The notes under the pieces: model-generated
The model's database searches: none
Told to the model about the DNA's origin: nothing
What the model saw: only the letters and a program-made list of their open reading frames with translations
Part shown: piece by piece, positions 1 to 10,872 of the stretch
Position numbering within the stretch: the stretch's first letter is position 1
Layout of the letters: every line of letters starts with the position of its first letter
Position numbers and translations under genes: made by a program
From: Paeniglutamicibacter terrestris
Lineage (GTDB): Bacteria; Actinomycetota; Actinomycetes; Actinomycetales; Micrococcaceae
DNA: 64,000 bases
Assembly (NCBI RefSeq): GCF_012271785.1
Contig: NZ_JAAWVT010000002.1
Coordinates: 124,001-188,000 of the forward strand
Reading direction: 5' to 3'

Positions 1-224
1 GTTACGTTGTTGTTGCCAAGGTTTCCGAATCTCCCGCCAACGAGGGCTTCAACGCTCTGAGCGGCGTGTACGAGAACCTGATCAACGCCGGCGTCATCGA
101 CCCGGTCAAGGTCACTCGTTCGGCGCTGCGCAACGCGGCATCGATCGCTGCCCTGGTGCTGACGACCGAAACCTTGGTCGCCGAAAAGCCTGCCGCCGAT
201 GCGGAAGCAGCACACCAGCACTAA
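1..224 (+). CDS. groEL: Chaperonin GroEL, C-terminal end (partial)
   Basis: Only the last 73 codons lie in the window, read from base 3 to the TAA at 222-224. The residues [19 protein letters not shown] are the very conserved end of the GroEL equatorial domain, which builds the ATP-driven folding chamber in the cytosol. The tail is short and ends AEAAHQH rather than in the usual Gly-Gly-Met repeat. Many actinobacteria have two groEL copies, one with a His-rich tail; this tail has only two His, so which copy it is cannot be decided here. The family assignment is firm; the paralogue is not. Confidence 0.93.
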   Translation, partial: YVVVAKVSESPANEGFNALSGVYENLINAGVIDPVKVTRSALRNAASIAALVLTTETLVAEKPAADAEAAHQH

Positions 225-256
225 GCACCTGACACCTATGTAGGTGGTGCACCTAG

Positions 257-338
257 CGCCGCCGGTTCCCCTCCATGCTTTGTTGATACGCCGTGACGGC
301 GCGCCAACGCGGTCATGAGGTCGGACCGGCGGCGTTTT
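257..338 (+). terminator. Possible groEL terminator with long loop
   Basis: CGCCGCCGGT at 257-266 pairs with ACCGGCGGCG at 325-334, followed by TTTT. The loop is nearly 60 bases and holds a smaller hairpin (CGCCGTGACGGCG), so this is a weak call. Confidence 0.3.
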
Positions 339-459
339 GTCGTGAGGGCACCAAAGCTGGGAATTACATGTAACGAACCAATAACGAAGTTTGATAGCGT
401 GGGAGACCCACACCCACCGTTCCGGGGGTGGACACTGACCAAACTATCAGGATGTACTG

Positions 460-2556
460 ATGTCGAATTCCTTTCCTGCGCCCAGCGTGGCAGGGCGGAG
501 TCCAATAGCTTCCCCACTCACCGTCAACCGCTTCCGGCCCGAACTCCAGGGGCTTCGAGCCCTGGCCGTGGTCCTCGTGATGGTTTACCACGTTTGGCTT
601 GGCCGGGTCTCCGGCGGCGTGGACGTGTTTTTGTTGCTCTCAGCGTTTTTCCTCACCGGCACCTTCATCCGAAAGATTGAAAACGGCCGGCCCCTGAACC
701 TGCTGAGTTACTGGCTTAACGTTTTTCGTCGGCTCCTGCCCGCTGCCGTTGTGGTTTTCCTGGCGATCATCGTCGCCAGCGTGAGCTTGTTGCCCAAGGC
801 CAGGTGGAGCTCGATCATGGAGCAGATCACCGCCAGTCTTTTTTACCAGCAAAACTGGCAGCTGGCTCGCGAGTCCGTTGACTACTATGCCGCCGATCAC
901 GCAACGGCCAGCCCGCTGCAACATTTCTGGTCCTTATCCATTCAGGGGCAGATCTTCATTCTGTGGCCCCTGCTGCTGGCCGCGGGACTGCTGATATTCA
1001 CGTCGTTGCGCGCTCGTTTCCCGGCCCTGAGCTACCGGATGGTGCTGGGGGTGATGTTCTCTCTGGTGTTCATCGCTTCGCTCACCTACTCGATCTACAT
1101 CACCGATGCGGCACAAGAGTGGGCCTACTTCGACACCGGGGCCAGATTATGGGAATTTGCCCTCGGCTCCCTACTGGCCATCTTCCTGCCACTGATCGAA
1201 AAGATTCCAGCCATCATCGGTGTGCCGCTGGGTTGGTTGGGCCTGGCCGCGATTCTCAGCTGCGGGATGGTGCTGCAGGTGGAGCACGAATTCCCCGGTT
1301 ACTTGGCCCTGTGGCCAACACTCGCCGCGGCCTTCATCATCGCTGCACCGCCGAACCGACGAGGCGTGCAGAGCGTGTTGGCGTTACCCGTCCTGGGCTG
1401 GCTGGGGAACATCTCCTACGCGCTATACCTCTGGCACTGGCCGGTGATGATCTTCTTCCTGTCCGAATCCGGCGCCGAAAGAATCTCCGTGGGCACCGGC
1501 TTATGCCTGATGCTGGTATCGCTGCTGTTGGCCTGGGGCACCACGCGCATCGTTGAATCGCCGCTGCGCTCGTGGACGTGGCTCTCCGCCAAGCGCCGCC
1601 GAGTGGGCCTGAGCATCGCCGTCCTACTCTCGGTGGTGCTGCTTCCGCTGGGCGGCTGGGAACACAAGGTGGCGGCCGAGGAACTTCGGGCCGCCGCGCA
1701 ACCGGCGATGGATAACCCCGGGGCGCGCAGCCTTGACCCGGGATTCGAGTCCGAACCCGAGGCCGGTGCCGTGGTGATCCCGCTGACCAGCAAACTCGAT
1801 GAGCAGTGGTCTAACTTTGGTGCCGATTGCACGGGGGAGTGGGCACCGACGGCAGAACAGATCGAATACTGTCAGCAGGGCGGGAACCCCGACGCGAGCA
1901 AGACCATCGTGCTGATGGGGGACTCCCACGCCCAACACTGGAGCGGTGCGCTCGATGTGATGGCACAAGACCAGGGCTGGCGTTGGATTCTCCTGACGAA
2001 ACCGTCGTGCCGCTTTGGCGGGGAGTCCGAAACCCGTGGCGAGGAATGTGGTGCCTTTAATCGGGCGGCGGGAAAGTATGTACTTGACCATCAGCCCGAT
2101 GCCGTGATTACCCTGGGTACCTTCACCGCGGCCGGTGAAGATGAAGCTGGCCGAAGCGCCGCCGAGCAGGAAGTGGTGGTCCCCGATTACGTGGCAGGCA
2201 TCCGCCCCCTGCTAGATGCCGGCATCCCGGTGGTTTCCCTGCGTGACACCCCACGCTTGCCCAGTTCACCGCCGGAATGTGTGGATAGATACGGGGCGGG
2301 GGCAGATCGATGCGCCAGCCCCGCCTCTGAACTGTTGGCGGCGGTGAATCCCTTGGAGGAATTGGCCGCCAGTGGGGAGTTGGGGAAGCACTTTTCCACC
2401 ATGGACATGAGTGAGGTGTTGTGTCCCGATGCTCTCTGCCGGCCGGTGATCGGCAACGTGCTGGTCTATCTGGATCAGTCCCACCTCACCAGCACCTATG
2501 CCCGGAGTGCTGGTGCGGAATTTGAAAAGCGGTTCCTCGCCGCATTCGCTGGCTGA
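460..2556 (+). CDS. Membrane O-acyltransferase with C-terminal SGNH domain (OafA/YrhL type)
   Basis: A 698-residue two-domain protein. Residues about 25-390 form the Acyltransferase_3 domain with roughly ten membrane segments; the opening RPELQGLRALAVVLVMVYH and the later HFWSLSIQGQ block are typical. A linker leads to an SGNH hydrolase-like domain with GDSH at residues 487-490 and the D672/H675 pair (DQSH). In this family the membrane part passes an acyl group, usually acetyl, across the membrane and the SGNH part transfers it to a surface glycan or peptidoglycan. The acceptor cannot be read from the sequence. The ATG follows AGGATG at a plausible distance. It stands alone between groEL and a secreted glycosidase-like gene, which fits an envelope role. 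Confidence 0.88.
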   Translation: MSNSFPAPSVAGRSPIASPLTVNRFRPELQGLRALAVVLVMVYHVWLGRVSGGVDVFLLLSAFFLTGTFIRKIENGRPLNLLSYWLNVFRRLLPAAVVVFLAIIVASVSLLPKARWSSIMEQITASLFYQQNWQLARESVDYYAADHATASPLQHFWSLSIQGQIFILWPLLLAAGLLIFTSLRARFPALSYRMVLGVMFSLVFIASLTYSIYITDAAQEWAYFDTGARLWEFALGSLLAIFLPLIEKIPAIIGVPLGWLGLAAILSCGMVLQVEHEFPGYLALWPTLAAAFIIAAPPNRRGVQSVLALPVLGWLGNISYALYLWHWPVMIFFLSESGAERISVGTGLCLMLVSLLLAWGTTRIVESPLRSWTWLSAKRRRVGLSIAVLLSVVLLPLGGWEHKVAAEELRAAAQPAMDNPGARSLDPGFESEPEAGAVVIPLTSKLDEQWSNFGADCTGEWAPTAEQIEYCQQGGNPDASKTIVLMGDSHAQHWSGALDVMAQDQGWRWILLTKPSCRFGGESETRGEECGAFNRAAGKYVLDHQPDAVITLGTFTAAGEDEAGRSAAEQEVVVPDYVAGIRPLLDAGIPVVSLRDTPRLPSSPPECVDRYGAGADRCASPASELLAAVNPLEELAASGELGKHFSTMDMSEVLCPDALCRPVIGNVLVYLDQSHLTSTYARSAGAEFEKRFLAAFAG

Positions 2557-2748
2557 CAAGCCGCGGCTTCGAACGCATCGGTCAGCGCCGCGATACAGCT
2601 CGGGGAGCGCCATCCGGTGGCCGAAGTGTCGCGCAAGCGTGATGTAGCAAGGGTTCCGGGGACAAAGGGAAGCGGAGTATTCTGGCCTTCAAGCGGTCCT
2701 GTGGCGTACATAGGGTCGTGCCCCATGAGCACCAACGGAGGCTACGCC

Positions 2749-4404
2749 ATGAAGGCGGAAACTGCACCTGAGTCCCTGTCCCTGCAATATCCCATCAGCA
2801 GGAGGGCGGTGCTATCGGCGGCGGTGATCACCCTGACCACTGCCGCGCTCGGTCCAGGATTATTGGCGGCTCCCGCGGCGGCAGCGGTCATCCGTAACCA
2901 CGTCTACACCATCTCCTCACGCAATACCTTCGCCTCGACCACCTACCCGCGCACCGAGTTCCGGGCTCTGTGGACCGCCAGTGTGGTGAACATTGACTGG
3001 CCCTCACGCTCAGGGCTGAGCGTGGCAACCCAACAGGCAGAACTACGCTCGATCCTTGACCTTGCGCTCTCCCGGAACCTCAATGCGGTACTGCTGCAGG
3101 TCCGCCCGGCCGCCGACCGCATGTGGAAGGCCACGCTCGGCGAGCCATGGTCCAAATACCTCACCGGTACCCAGGGCAAAGACCCGGGCTACGATCCGCT
3201 GGCCTACGCGATCGCTCAAGCGCACCAGCGGGGTATCGCGCTGCACGCCTGGATCAATCCTTTCCGCGTGTCCATGGATACCTCGCTCAGTTCCCTGGTG
3301 GCTAGCCACCCGGCACGCTTGAATCCGAGCTGGTCCTTCGCCTACGGCAATCGCCGCTACTACAACCCCGGTATCCCCGCGGTCCGTACCTTCATCCGCA
3401 ATGTGGTCATCGATATGGTCAAACGCTACGATGTCGACGGGGTCCACTTTGATGACTATTTCTACCCATACCCGGTATCAGGGTCCTCGATCCCGGATTC
3501 GTCGACCTACGCCACCTACCAGGGGTCCTTCACCGACATTTCCAGCTGGCGACGCAACAACATCAACGTGTTTGTTCGCGACACCCACACCGCTATCAAG
3601 TCAGCCAAACCACGGGTGGTGTTCGGCATCGGCCCGTTCGGTATCTGGCGCAACAGCTCCTCCAGCTCCCTGGGCTCGGCCACCAGCGGACTGGAAAGCT
3701 ACTCGGCCCTCTACGCCAACACTCGGGGCTGGGTGAAGTATGACTGGGTGGACTACATCGCTCCACAGCTGTATTGGTACCAAGGCTATGCGCCGGCCAA
3801 CTACAACGTGCTGGTCGACTGGTGGGCCAAACAGGTGGCCGGAACCAACGTCAAGCTCTACACAGGGGAGGCCGCCTACAAGGTGGGGGACCCGGCCACG
3901 CCCGCATGGGCAGATCCCAACGAGCTGCGCGACCACGTCAGCAAATGCCGTGGAGTCCCGGCAGTGCGTGGCCAGATCTACTACAACACCACCGCGGTGC
4001 GAGCCAACAAACTCAACTCCATCGGGATCCTCAAAGCTGCCCACTACGCGCGGGCCGCCCTGCCGGTCGCCTACCCTCAGCTGGTCGCTACTCGCCCCTA
4101 TACCCCGGTCATCACCCAGGCCGTGCGCGAGGGATCAGCGGTGCGCTTAAGCTGGATCTCCAGTTCAAACGGGGAGCCGATCAAGCAGATCGCGATCTGG
4201 CGCTGGGAATCCACGGGCTCCGTTATCCCCTACATCCAGTCCACGGCGACCTACCTGCGTTCGGTGCGCCGGCGCACCACCGCAAATCAGTCGTGGCTGG
4301 ACACCGGGGTAGTGCTCGGGCACTCCTATTGGTACATGATCCAGTCGATCAGCCAGACCGGGATCGACTCAACAAATGCCACAGCGATCTTCATCAAGGC
4401 CTAA
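2749..4404 (+). CDS. Secreted glycosyl-hydrolase-like protein of the DUF187 / GHL10 (YngK) family
   Basis: 551 residues from the chosen ATG at 2749, which has GGAGG eight bases upstream; the frame is open back to 2617 but those starts lack a ribosome site. The N-terminus reads ISRRAVLSAAVITL then a hydrophobic stretch and an Ala-rich cleavage region, so it is probably exported by the Tat or Sec route. After that comes FRALWTASVVNIDWP and LHAWINPFRVS, characteristic of the GHL10 TIM-barrel family. The C-terminal ~110 residues look like a fibronectin-III type beta domain (SAVRLSWISSS). Members are assumed to cut cell-wall or extracellular glycans; the substrate is unknown. Monocistronic by position. 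Confidence 0.85.
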   Translation: MKAETAPESLSLQYPISRRAVLSAAVITLTTAALGPGLLAAPAAAAVIRNHVYTISSRNTFASTTYPRTEFRALWTASVVNIDWPSRSGLSVATQQAELRSILDLALSRNLNAVLLQVRPAADRMWKATLGEPWSKYLTGTQGKDPGYDPLAYAIAQAHQRGIALHAWINPFRVSMDTSLSSLVASHPARLNPSWSFAYGNRRYYNPGIPAVRTFIRNVVIDMVKRYDVDGVHFDDYFYPYPVSGSSIPDSSTYATYQGSFTDISSWRRNNINVFVRDTHTAIKSAKPRVVFGIGPFGIWRNSSSSSLGSATSGLESYSALYANTRGWVKYDWVDYIAPQLYWYQGYAPANYNVLVDWWAKQVAGTNVKLYTGEAAYKVGDPATPAWADPNELRDHVSKCRGVPAVRGQIYYNTTAVRANKLNSIGILKAAHYARAALPVAYPQLVATRPYTPVITQAVREGSAVRLSWISSSNGEPIKQIAIWRWESTGSVIPYIQSTATYLRSVRRRTTANQSWLDTGVVLGHSYWYMIQSISQTGIDSTNATAIFIKA

Positions 4405-4596
4405 GCCCGTAAGCAGCTAGCGGAGTCACGGCGCTCGCCGAGGAAATCGGGGAGCTCTCTTCCCGAAGGCCTCCTCACCTCGGCTCGCGGTGCCCGCACG
4501 GTGGACGCCTTGTGATCCCGCGTCGAGGCCCAGACACCGAGATTCAAACGTTGCGTTCACCACACCCACGGATGCGGGAATGCTGATAACGGGTGA

Positions 4597-6150
<1,554 letters not shown>

Positions 6151-6166
6151 GCACGCAGCACCACTA

Positions 6167-6220
6167 ACGGGCCCCGGCCGCCAGCTCCTTGAGCTCGGTG
6201 ACCGGGGCCCGTGTCGTTTC
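6167..6220 (+). terminator. Rho-independent terminator of guaB
   Basis: ACGGGCCCCGG (6167-6177) pairs with CCGGGGCCCGT (6202-6212), followed by GTCGTTTC. The VanZ-like gene converges on it from the right, so it may serve both strands. Confidence 0.8.
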
Positions 6221-6246
6221 TCCCCGGGTGGCCACCGGTGACGGGG

Positions 6247-6756
6247 TTAGCGCAGCGCCGGATCTTCGGGTGTGCTGTTGGGCTGGTGCTGCAGCAACTC
6301 GGTGATACCCATGCGGTGTTCTTCGGGATCGGAGCGAGCGGTACGTCGTTCGTGAAGGATCCGCACCAGCCAGAAACAGAGAGAGCCCAGGGCGGCGCCC
6401 ATCGCGTTGGCCACCACATCAAGCAGCGAGGAGACGCGTTCGGGCAGCAAAATTTCCTGGCCCAGTTCAATCAGGAATGATGTGGCAAAACCCGCCAACA
6501 TCGGGTGCCACCACTTGCGGCCCCAGATGCTGGCGATGTAACCAAAGGGCATAAAAAGGGCGATGTTCGCGGCGAACTCGATCTTGTTGTAACCGATGTA
6601 CTGGGGCATACCGTGGGCATGGAGCCACCGAATCGCCTGCGTGATGGTTCCGCTGGCCGGCCGATCCACCGGCGTTGGCCAAAAGGCGATCAGCAACAGT
6701 GCCAGCACGTAGGGGACGGCGAGGACCAGCGCGATACGAAGCTGCGTTTTGTTCAT
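6247..6756 (-). CDS. VanZ-like membrane protein
   Basis: 169 residues from the ATG at 6756. There are about four membrane segments, beginning IALVLAVPYVLALLLIAFWP, and the VanZ signature N-IALFMPFGY followed by ...SFLIELGQEIL. VanZ domains are linked to low-level teicoplanin resistance in enterococci, but most single-domain homologues have no known role; I would not infer resistance. A longer frame reaches an ATG at 6825, adding 23 polar residues with no ribosome site, so I prefer the shorter form. The gene is convergent with guaB. Confidence 0.75.
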   Translation of the reverse strand: MNKTQLRIALVLAVPYVLALLLIAFWPTPVDRPASGTITQAIRWLHAHGMPQYIGYNKIEFAANIALFMPFGYIASIWGRKWWHPMLAGFATSFLIELGQEILLPERVSSLLDVVANAMGAALGSLCFWLVRILHERRTARSDPEEHRMGITELLQHQPNSTPEDPALR

Positions 6757-6908
6757 CGTGCCCAGTCGGTTCGGCGTTCTCGGTTGCGGCGAAGTGAGCC
6801 AAAAGTGATCCTGAGCTAGCATCATCCGGCGTCTAGCCAGTTTACTCCACAGACTTTAGCGTTAACTATTCCTGCCCATGGGCCAGCCGTCCAAGACGCT
6901 CCCTGCGA

Positions 6909-6914
6909 TACGCT
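6909..6914 (+). promoter_or_regulatory. -10 box of a probable leaderless transcript (GNAT gene at 6922)
   Basis: TACGCT ends seven bases before the ATG at 6922 and there is no Shine-Dalgarno site. Confidence 0.45.
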
Positions 6915-6921
6915 CAACCCC

Positions 6922-7461
6922 ATGGATCCTGAACCCGAACTCGGCTCATCCTCGGTCATCGTGCGCGAAGCCACCGTGACGGATGCGGCACCCATGGCTC
7001 GAGCCCTAGTCGCGGCATGGCGTGCCGCCTACCGAGGGATCATTGGGCAGGACTTCCTAGACGCGATGGATGAGCAGCGGATCGGCGACAGCTGGAGAGA
7101 AACGCTAGTGCGCGGTGCCGGGGTCCCGCCGCTGGTCATCATTTCCGCCGACCATGTGGTGGGCTTCTGCCAGGTGGGTGAACCCCGAGATATGCCTCAG
7201 CCCGATACCGGCGAGCTTTTCGCGTTGAACCTGCACCCCGATGCCTGGGGTCGCGGGCTGGGCAGCGCACTCTTGTCTGCTGCCAGTGAGCAATTGCTGG
7301 CATTGGGCTATCGGCGGGCCTATCTGTGGGTGGCCGATGGAAACCAGCGTGCCATCGACCTCTACCTGCGCCATGGCTGGCACGATACAGCGATGACCAA
7401 AACGGATCCCAGATTCACCCCACCGCTGTTAGAGCACTGTTATGCGATCACGCTGAGCTAA
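6922..7461 (+). CDS. GNAT family N-acetyltransferase
   Basis: 179 residues, the usual single-domain GNAT length. The core acetyl-CoA loop is visible as LHPDAWGRGLGSALLSAA (Q/RxxGxG/A type), followed by helix and the C-terminal AIDLYLRHGW motif. These enzymes transfer acetyl from acetyl-CoA to an amine on a small molecule or protein; the acceptor cannot be told. No ribosome site precedes the ATG, but a TACGCT box seven bases upstream suggests leaderless translation. It is convergent with the DUF427 gene; a duplicated 19-mer sits between them. Confidence 0.85.
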   Translation: MDPEPELGSSSVIVREATVTDAAPMARALVAAWRAAYRGIIGQDFLDAMDEQRIGDSWRETLVRGAGVPPLVIISADHVVGFCQVGEPRDMPQPDTGELFALNLHPDAWGRGLGSALLSAASEQLLALGYRRAYLWVADGNQRAIDLYLRHGWHDTAMTKTDPRFTPPLLEHCYAITLS

Positions 7462-7504
7462 GGCGCGTTCTCCGCAACACTGGAGAGCTGTCGGTCACCT
7501 CCGG

Positions 7505-7557
7505 CCTCAATCCACCATCCGGTTTGATCCAATTCGGTCCTCAATCCACCATCCGGT
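7505..7557. repeat. Direct repeat, two 19-bp copies 34 bp apart
   Basis: CCTCAATCCACCATCCGGT occurs at 7505-7523 and again at 7539-7557, perfectly, separated by 15 bases. It lies between two convergent genes and is not coding. Confidence 0.9.
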
Positions 7558-7581
7558 CTCACCCAGCACTCGTGGCGGCAC

Positions 7582-8424
7582 TTAGCCGAAGGGGGTGATT
7601 GGGCGGGGCAAACGCTGCCCATCAACGATGATGTCGATGCGTTCGTTATAAAAGGCAACGTGGGCGGCGATGGCGGCCGATTCGGGCAACGGATGGGCAT
7701 AGGACCACGCCACGTTCTTGCCTCCGCTGCCCGGTGCCCAGTAGTTGGCCGTTCCCTTATAGGGGCAGCTGCTCGAGGTCTGCGTGGCGACCAATGCATC
7801 AAATCTCACATCCGCCCGCGGCAGGTAATACCGTGGAGGCAGGTGCGTCTCAAAAAGTAAAAGCGGTCGGGTGGAATCGGCCAGCACCATGCCCTCAAGC
7901 TCCACCCGTACGTGGCTGCTGCTAGCCAGGATGTCCACTCGGTGGAAGGGATCACGTGGATGTGTGTGAATGGCAGCGTCCTCCTCCCTCCAGTCGAAGG
8001 CCGCAAAATCCAGCAACACGAGGTGAGCCAGATCCGGATCCGCTGGCCGGAAGGCTGCGGCTTCAAGCAGACGCCCGGGGAGCTCAAGGTCCAGGGGCGT
8101 GCCCGCGGTGGTGTGCAGCGCAAAGGCATCATCGGGAGTTAACATCCTCGCGCTTGCCGGGACGGGTTGTGGTGCCACGCCCGAGGTGGTGAGAGGAACC
8201 ACGAGAGCCGATTCCGGCACGGCATAGATCGGCACGATGCGTTGCGGTTCCCAGACCAAGACGGCACCGCGCGTATCCACCACGAGGTCACCGGCGCAAC
8301 TGGCACGCACCCGCTTCGCGGTGGGTTCGTACCTCAGAGCGGGAAAAGAAGCAGCTAATAGGTGAGAAATTCGGGTGGCCACGGCGTCAGTATGCGCCTT
8401 CGCGCAGCCATGGTCAACGGACAT
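7582..8424 (-). CDS. DUF427 domain protein
   Basis: 280 residues from the ATG at 8424, which has GAGG six bases upstream; the frame continues to 8523 without a better start. The sequence carries two DUF427-like units: an N-terminal one (RVRASCAGDLVVDTRGAVLVWEP) and a complete C-terminal one (VRVELEGMVLADSTRPLLLFET, then CPYKGTANYW and AWSYAHPLPES). The CPYKG-TANYW segment is the family hallmark. DUF427 proteins are small beta-rich cytosolic proteins of unknown biochemical function. It is divergent from the methyltransferase gene at 8571. Confidence 0.85.
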   Translation of the reverse strand: MSVDHGCAKAHTDAVATRISHLLAASFPALRYEPTAKRVRASCAGDLVVDTRGAVLVWEPQRIVPIYAVPESALVVPLTTSGVAPQPVPASARMLTPDDAFALHTTAGTPLDLELPGRLLEAAAFRPADPDLAHLVLLDFAAFDWREEDAAIHTHPRDPFHRVDILASSSHVRVELEGMVLADSTRPLLLFETHLPPRYYLPRADVRFDALVATQTSSSCPYKGTANYWAPGSGGKNVAWSYAHPLPESAAIAAHVAFYNERIDIIVDGQRLPRPITPFG

Positions 8425-8570
8425 GGGGAGCCTCGCGCAGCCGATGCAGATCGGTGCAATGATCACACCCGTGACGCGGTCCCCGGTGAGGCCTATCATG
8501 GGGCACACCAGGGGGCAGCGCACGCCCGGCCAGTGCCGGGAAGTAGCCTCCGCGCAGCGAGGAGTCAGTG

Positions 8571-9383
8571 ATGAGCGACACCGAGGAATCCATCAAGCGC
8601 TACACCAGCGGGGACCTGCGCGAACGACTGCATGAGGCGCTGCGCGCGGCGGGGAGGGAACCGGCGGTACTGCTGCCCGGGGATCTGGGGGAGGCCGATC
8701 ACTTCCATTCCGGTGGCCTGGCCTCCACCACCGAGGTGGCTCGTGCCCTGGGCATAGGCCTGGGCACCCGGGTCCTGGACGTGGGTAGCGGCATTGGAGG
8801 GCCGGCGCGGCTATTTGCGCAACGTGGTGCGGTGGTCACGGGCGTGGATGTCACACACGAGTTTGTCATCCTGGCCCGTGAACTGAACCTGGCCAGTGGG
8901 CTCGGCGGCTCGATCACGATGTTGGAGGCCTCCGGGGCCGATACCGGGCTGCCGGCCTCCTCCTTTGACGCCGCGACCTTGCTGCATGTGGGGATGAACC
9001 TGGCGGACAAACAAGCGGTCTTTAACGAGGTTTATCGCCTGCTGCGCCCCGGCGGCGTTTTTGGCGTGTTCGATCTGATGGGTACCAACCAGCTCGCCTT
9101 CCCCATGCCGTGGGCCGATGCCGCAGCGTCCTCCCATGTTGAGAGTGATGCGTCGTACCGCAAATATCTGCACACCGCGGGCTTCAGCGTGAGCTCCGAT
9201 ACCTCGATGAGTCAGGCCGTGCGCCAGCAGATGGCAGCGGCGCAGAGCGCCCAGCGTGCGAACCCCACACCGCTGGGTTCCCCGATCCTGTTGGGCACCG
9301 ATCCGATGCACCGCATCGCCAACGTGCTCGGCGCCATCGAGGCCGGCGAGCTAGATCCGCGACTGATCCACGCGGTGCGCTAG
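8571..9383 (+). CDS. SAM-dependent class I methyltransferase
   Basis: 270 residues. The SAM-binding motif I is clear: VLDVGSGIGGPARLFAQRG, followed by acidic VTGVDVT and the motif IV region FDAATLLHVGMNLADK. The spacing and the GIGGPAR wording resemble sarcosine/dimethylglycine and sterol/gamma-tocopherol type methyltransferases (Methyltransf_11/25), but the substrate is not decided by sequence. GAGGAG lies about six bases before the GTG-ATG pair at 8568/8571; I take ATG. Confidence 0.82.
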   Translation: MSDTEESIKRYTSGDLRERLHEALRAAGREPAVLLPGDLGEADHFHSGGLASTTEVARALGIGLGTRVLDVGSGIGGPARLFAQRGAVVTGVDVTHEFVILARELNLASGLGGSITMLEASGADTGLPASSFDAATLLHVGMNLADKQAVFNEVYRLLRPGGVFGVFDLMGTNQLAFPMPWADAAASSHVESDASYRKYLHTAGFSVSSDTSMSQAVRQQMAAAQSAQRANPTPLGSPILLGTDPMHRIANVLGAIEAGELDPRLIHAVR

Positions 9384-9510
9384 CGCGGGCCCCGGCCGCG
9401 GCACTGACGTGGGCGGGGTGTCACCACAGATAGAATGGTTCCTTGGCGCTGAGCGACCGGCGTGCGGGAAGTCCCGCGCCTGCGCGCACGCAATATCTAA
9501 GGAGCACACC

Positions 9511-10764
9511 GTGGCCCAGCCGAAGAACCTGAAAAAGCTCACCCGTACGCGCATGGATCGTACCGGTGAGAGTTACACCACCGCACGCAAGGCGATCCTC
9601 GCCGCCAAGCCCAACCGTCCGGCAAGTGCCGAGGACGCGGCGGCAGCCGCTGCGGCCGCCCAAGAGGCGGAATTGCCCGAGTACCCGGCACCGCAGAACG
9701 TTCTCCAGTACGATGCCGGACTCTGGCACCGCGTGCTCACCCAGGCCGGGGTCACCCACCCGATCAGCGGCGAGCCGCTCTCGGAGGCACTGCTGGCCGG
9801 ACTGGCCGGCGGCATCGGCTTCATGGCCTTCACCTTCGTTTACGAGGAAATGACCACCGCAACGGTCGTAACCCGGGCGCACCCCGAGCCCTACACCGCT
9901 AACCTTTTGGCGCGCTGCGGAGCGACCATCAGCGAACGCACCACCGGCAGTGCCCGACTGGCCGCTGATTACCTGGATGTGGGGCTGGATGCCGGCCGTG
10001 CCGTGGTGGTGCGCGCCTCCGTTGCCGCCCTGCCCTGGATTGATGGCGACGCCGTGGAGGAATCCGATTCCATCGACCTGGTCGTGGTCGGGGAACACGA
10101 GGATGACCTGCTGATCGATGACGGATCCGGCTCACTAACCCCGATCTCACCCGCGGACCTGGCCTTCGCCCGGTCCAAGCGGAAGAAGGATAAGCACTGG
10201 CAAGCCTGGGTCCCTGAAAGCACCGGGCCGGACACCATCACGCTGGTGAACAATGTGCGTGAGGCCATCACACAGACAACCGCACGCCTGCTGGGTACCA
10301 GCGAGCTGGAGGGCATCCCGGCACACTTCGCGAAGAACTTTGGTGTGCTGGGCATGAGCAACTGGGCGGAGAAGCTGCGCGATACCACCACCGCCAAGGG
10401 CTGGACGCGGATCTTTGCCGAACCCGTTCGCCTGTCCTCCGGCTTGAGCCAGGTGCTGGGTTTCCTCACCGATACCCGTTTTGGCGGGGTGGGTGCGTTG
10501 CGTGGGCAGTATGCAGACTTCCTCACCGAGGCCGCAAAGCTCCCGGGCCTTGAAGCACTGGGCGCGCACGCGGCAGATTATGCGCATCTGGCCCAGGACT
10601 GGATCGTCTTCACCGATCTGATTGACCCGGATATCGATCCGGAACAGCGCTCGGGACACTTCGCTGTGCTCGCCGACCAGCTGGAGATCATCGCCGCGGC
10701 GGAGACTCGCGCCGCCACCGCCCTGGCGGCCACCGTGGCCACCCTGGGAGCACCGCGCGAATAA
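9511..10764 (+). CDS. BtrH N-terminal domain-like protein with DUF4872-type C-terminus
   Basis: 417 residues from the GTG at 9511, preceded by AAGGAG. It opens with a basic segment, KNLKKLTRTRMDRTGESYTTARK, a short module found at the front of several actinobacterial proteins. Residues about 70-200 resemble the BtrH N-terminal fold (SEALLAGLAGGIGFMAFTF..), a papain-like acyl-transfer fold named from butirosin biosynthesis; the C-terminal half matches the helical DUF4872 domain (FGVLGMSNWAEKLRDTT). I do not see a biosynthetic cluster around it. The normal catalytic Cys of BtrH is absent: the segment reads GLAGGIGFM. The function is therefore open. Confidence 0.65.
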   Translation: MAQPKNLKKLTRTRMDRTGESYTTARKAILAAKPNRPASAEDAAAAAAAAQEAELPEYPAPQNVLQYDAGLWHRVLTQAGVTHPISGEPLSEALLAGLAGGIGFMAFTFVYEEMTTATVVTRAHPEPYTANLLARCGATISERTTGSARLAADYLDVGLDAGRAVVVRASVAALPWIDGDAVEESDSIDLVVVGEHEDDLLIDDGSGSLTPISPADLAFARSKRKKDKHWQAWVPESTGPDTITLVNNVREAITQTTARLLGTSELEGIPAHFAKNFGVLGMSNWAEKLRDTTTAKGWTRIFAEPVRLSSGLSQVLGFLTDTRFGGVGALRGQYADFLTEAAKLPGLEALGAHAADYAHLAQDWIVFTDLIDPDIDPEQRSGHFAVLADQLEIIAAAETRAATALAATVATLGAPRE

Positions 10765-10860
10765 GTCCTCACGAGCATCGGGGACCGGATCCCGGATGCT
10801 AATCATCGTCATGGCGGGGATCGGGCTCGGTGCGAGCGCGGTCCCCGCCCTGCGTGCTGA

Positions 10861-10866
10861 TAGGGT
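10861..10866 (+). promoter_or_regulatory. -10 box of a probable leaderless transcript (guaB3)
   Basis: TAGGGT, six bases, then the GTG at 10873; no Shine-Dalgarno site. Confidence 0.55.
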
Positions 10867-10872
10867 GGTGCG

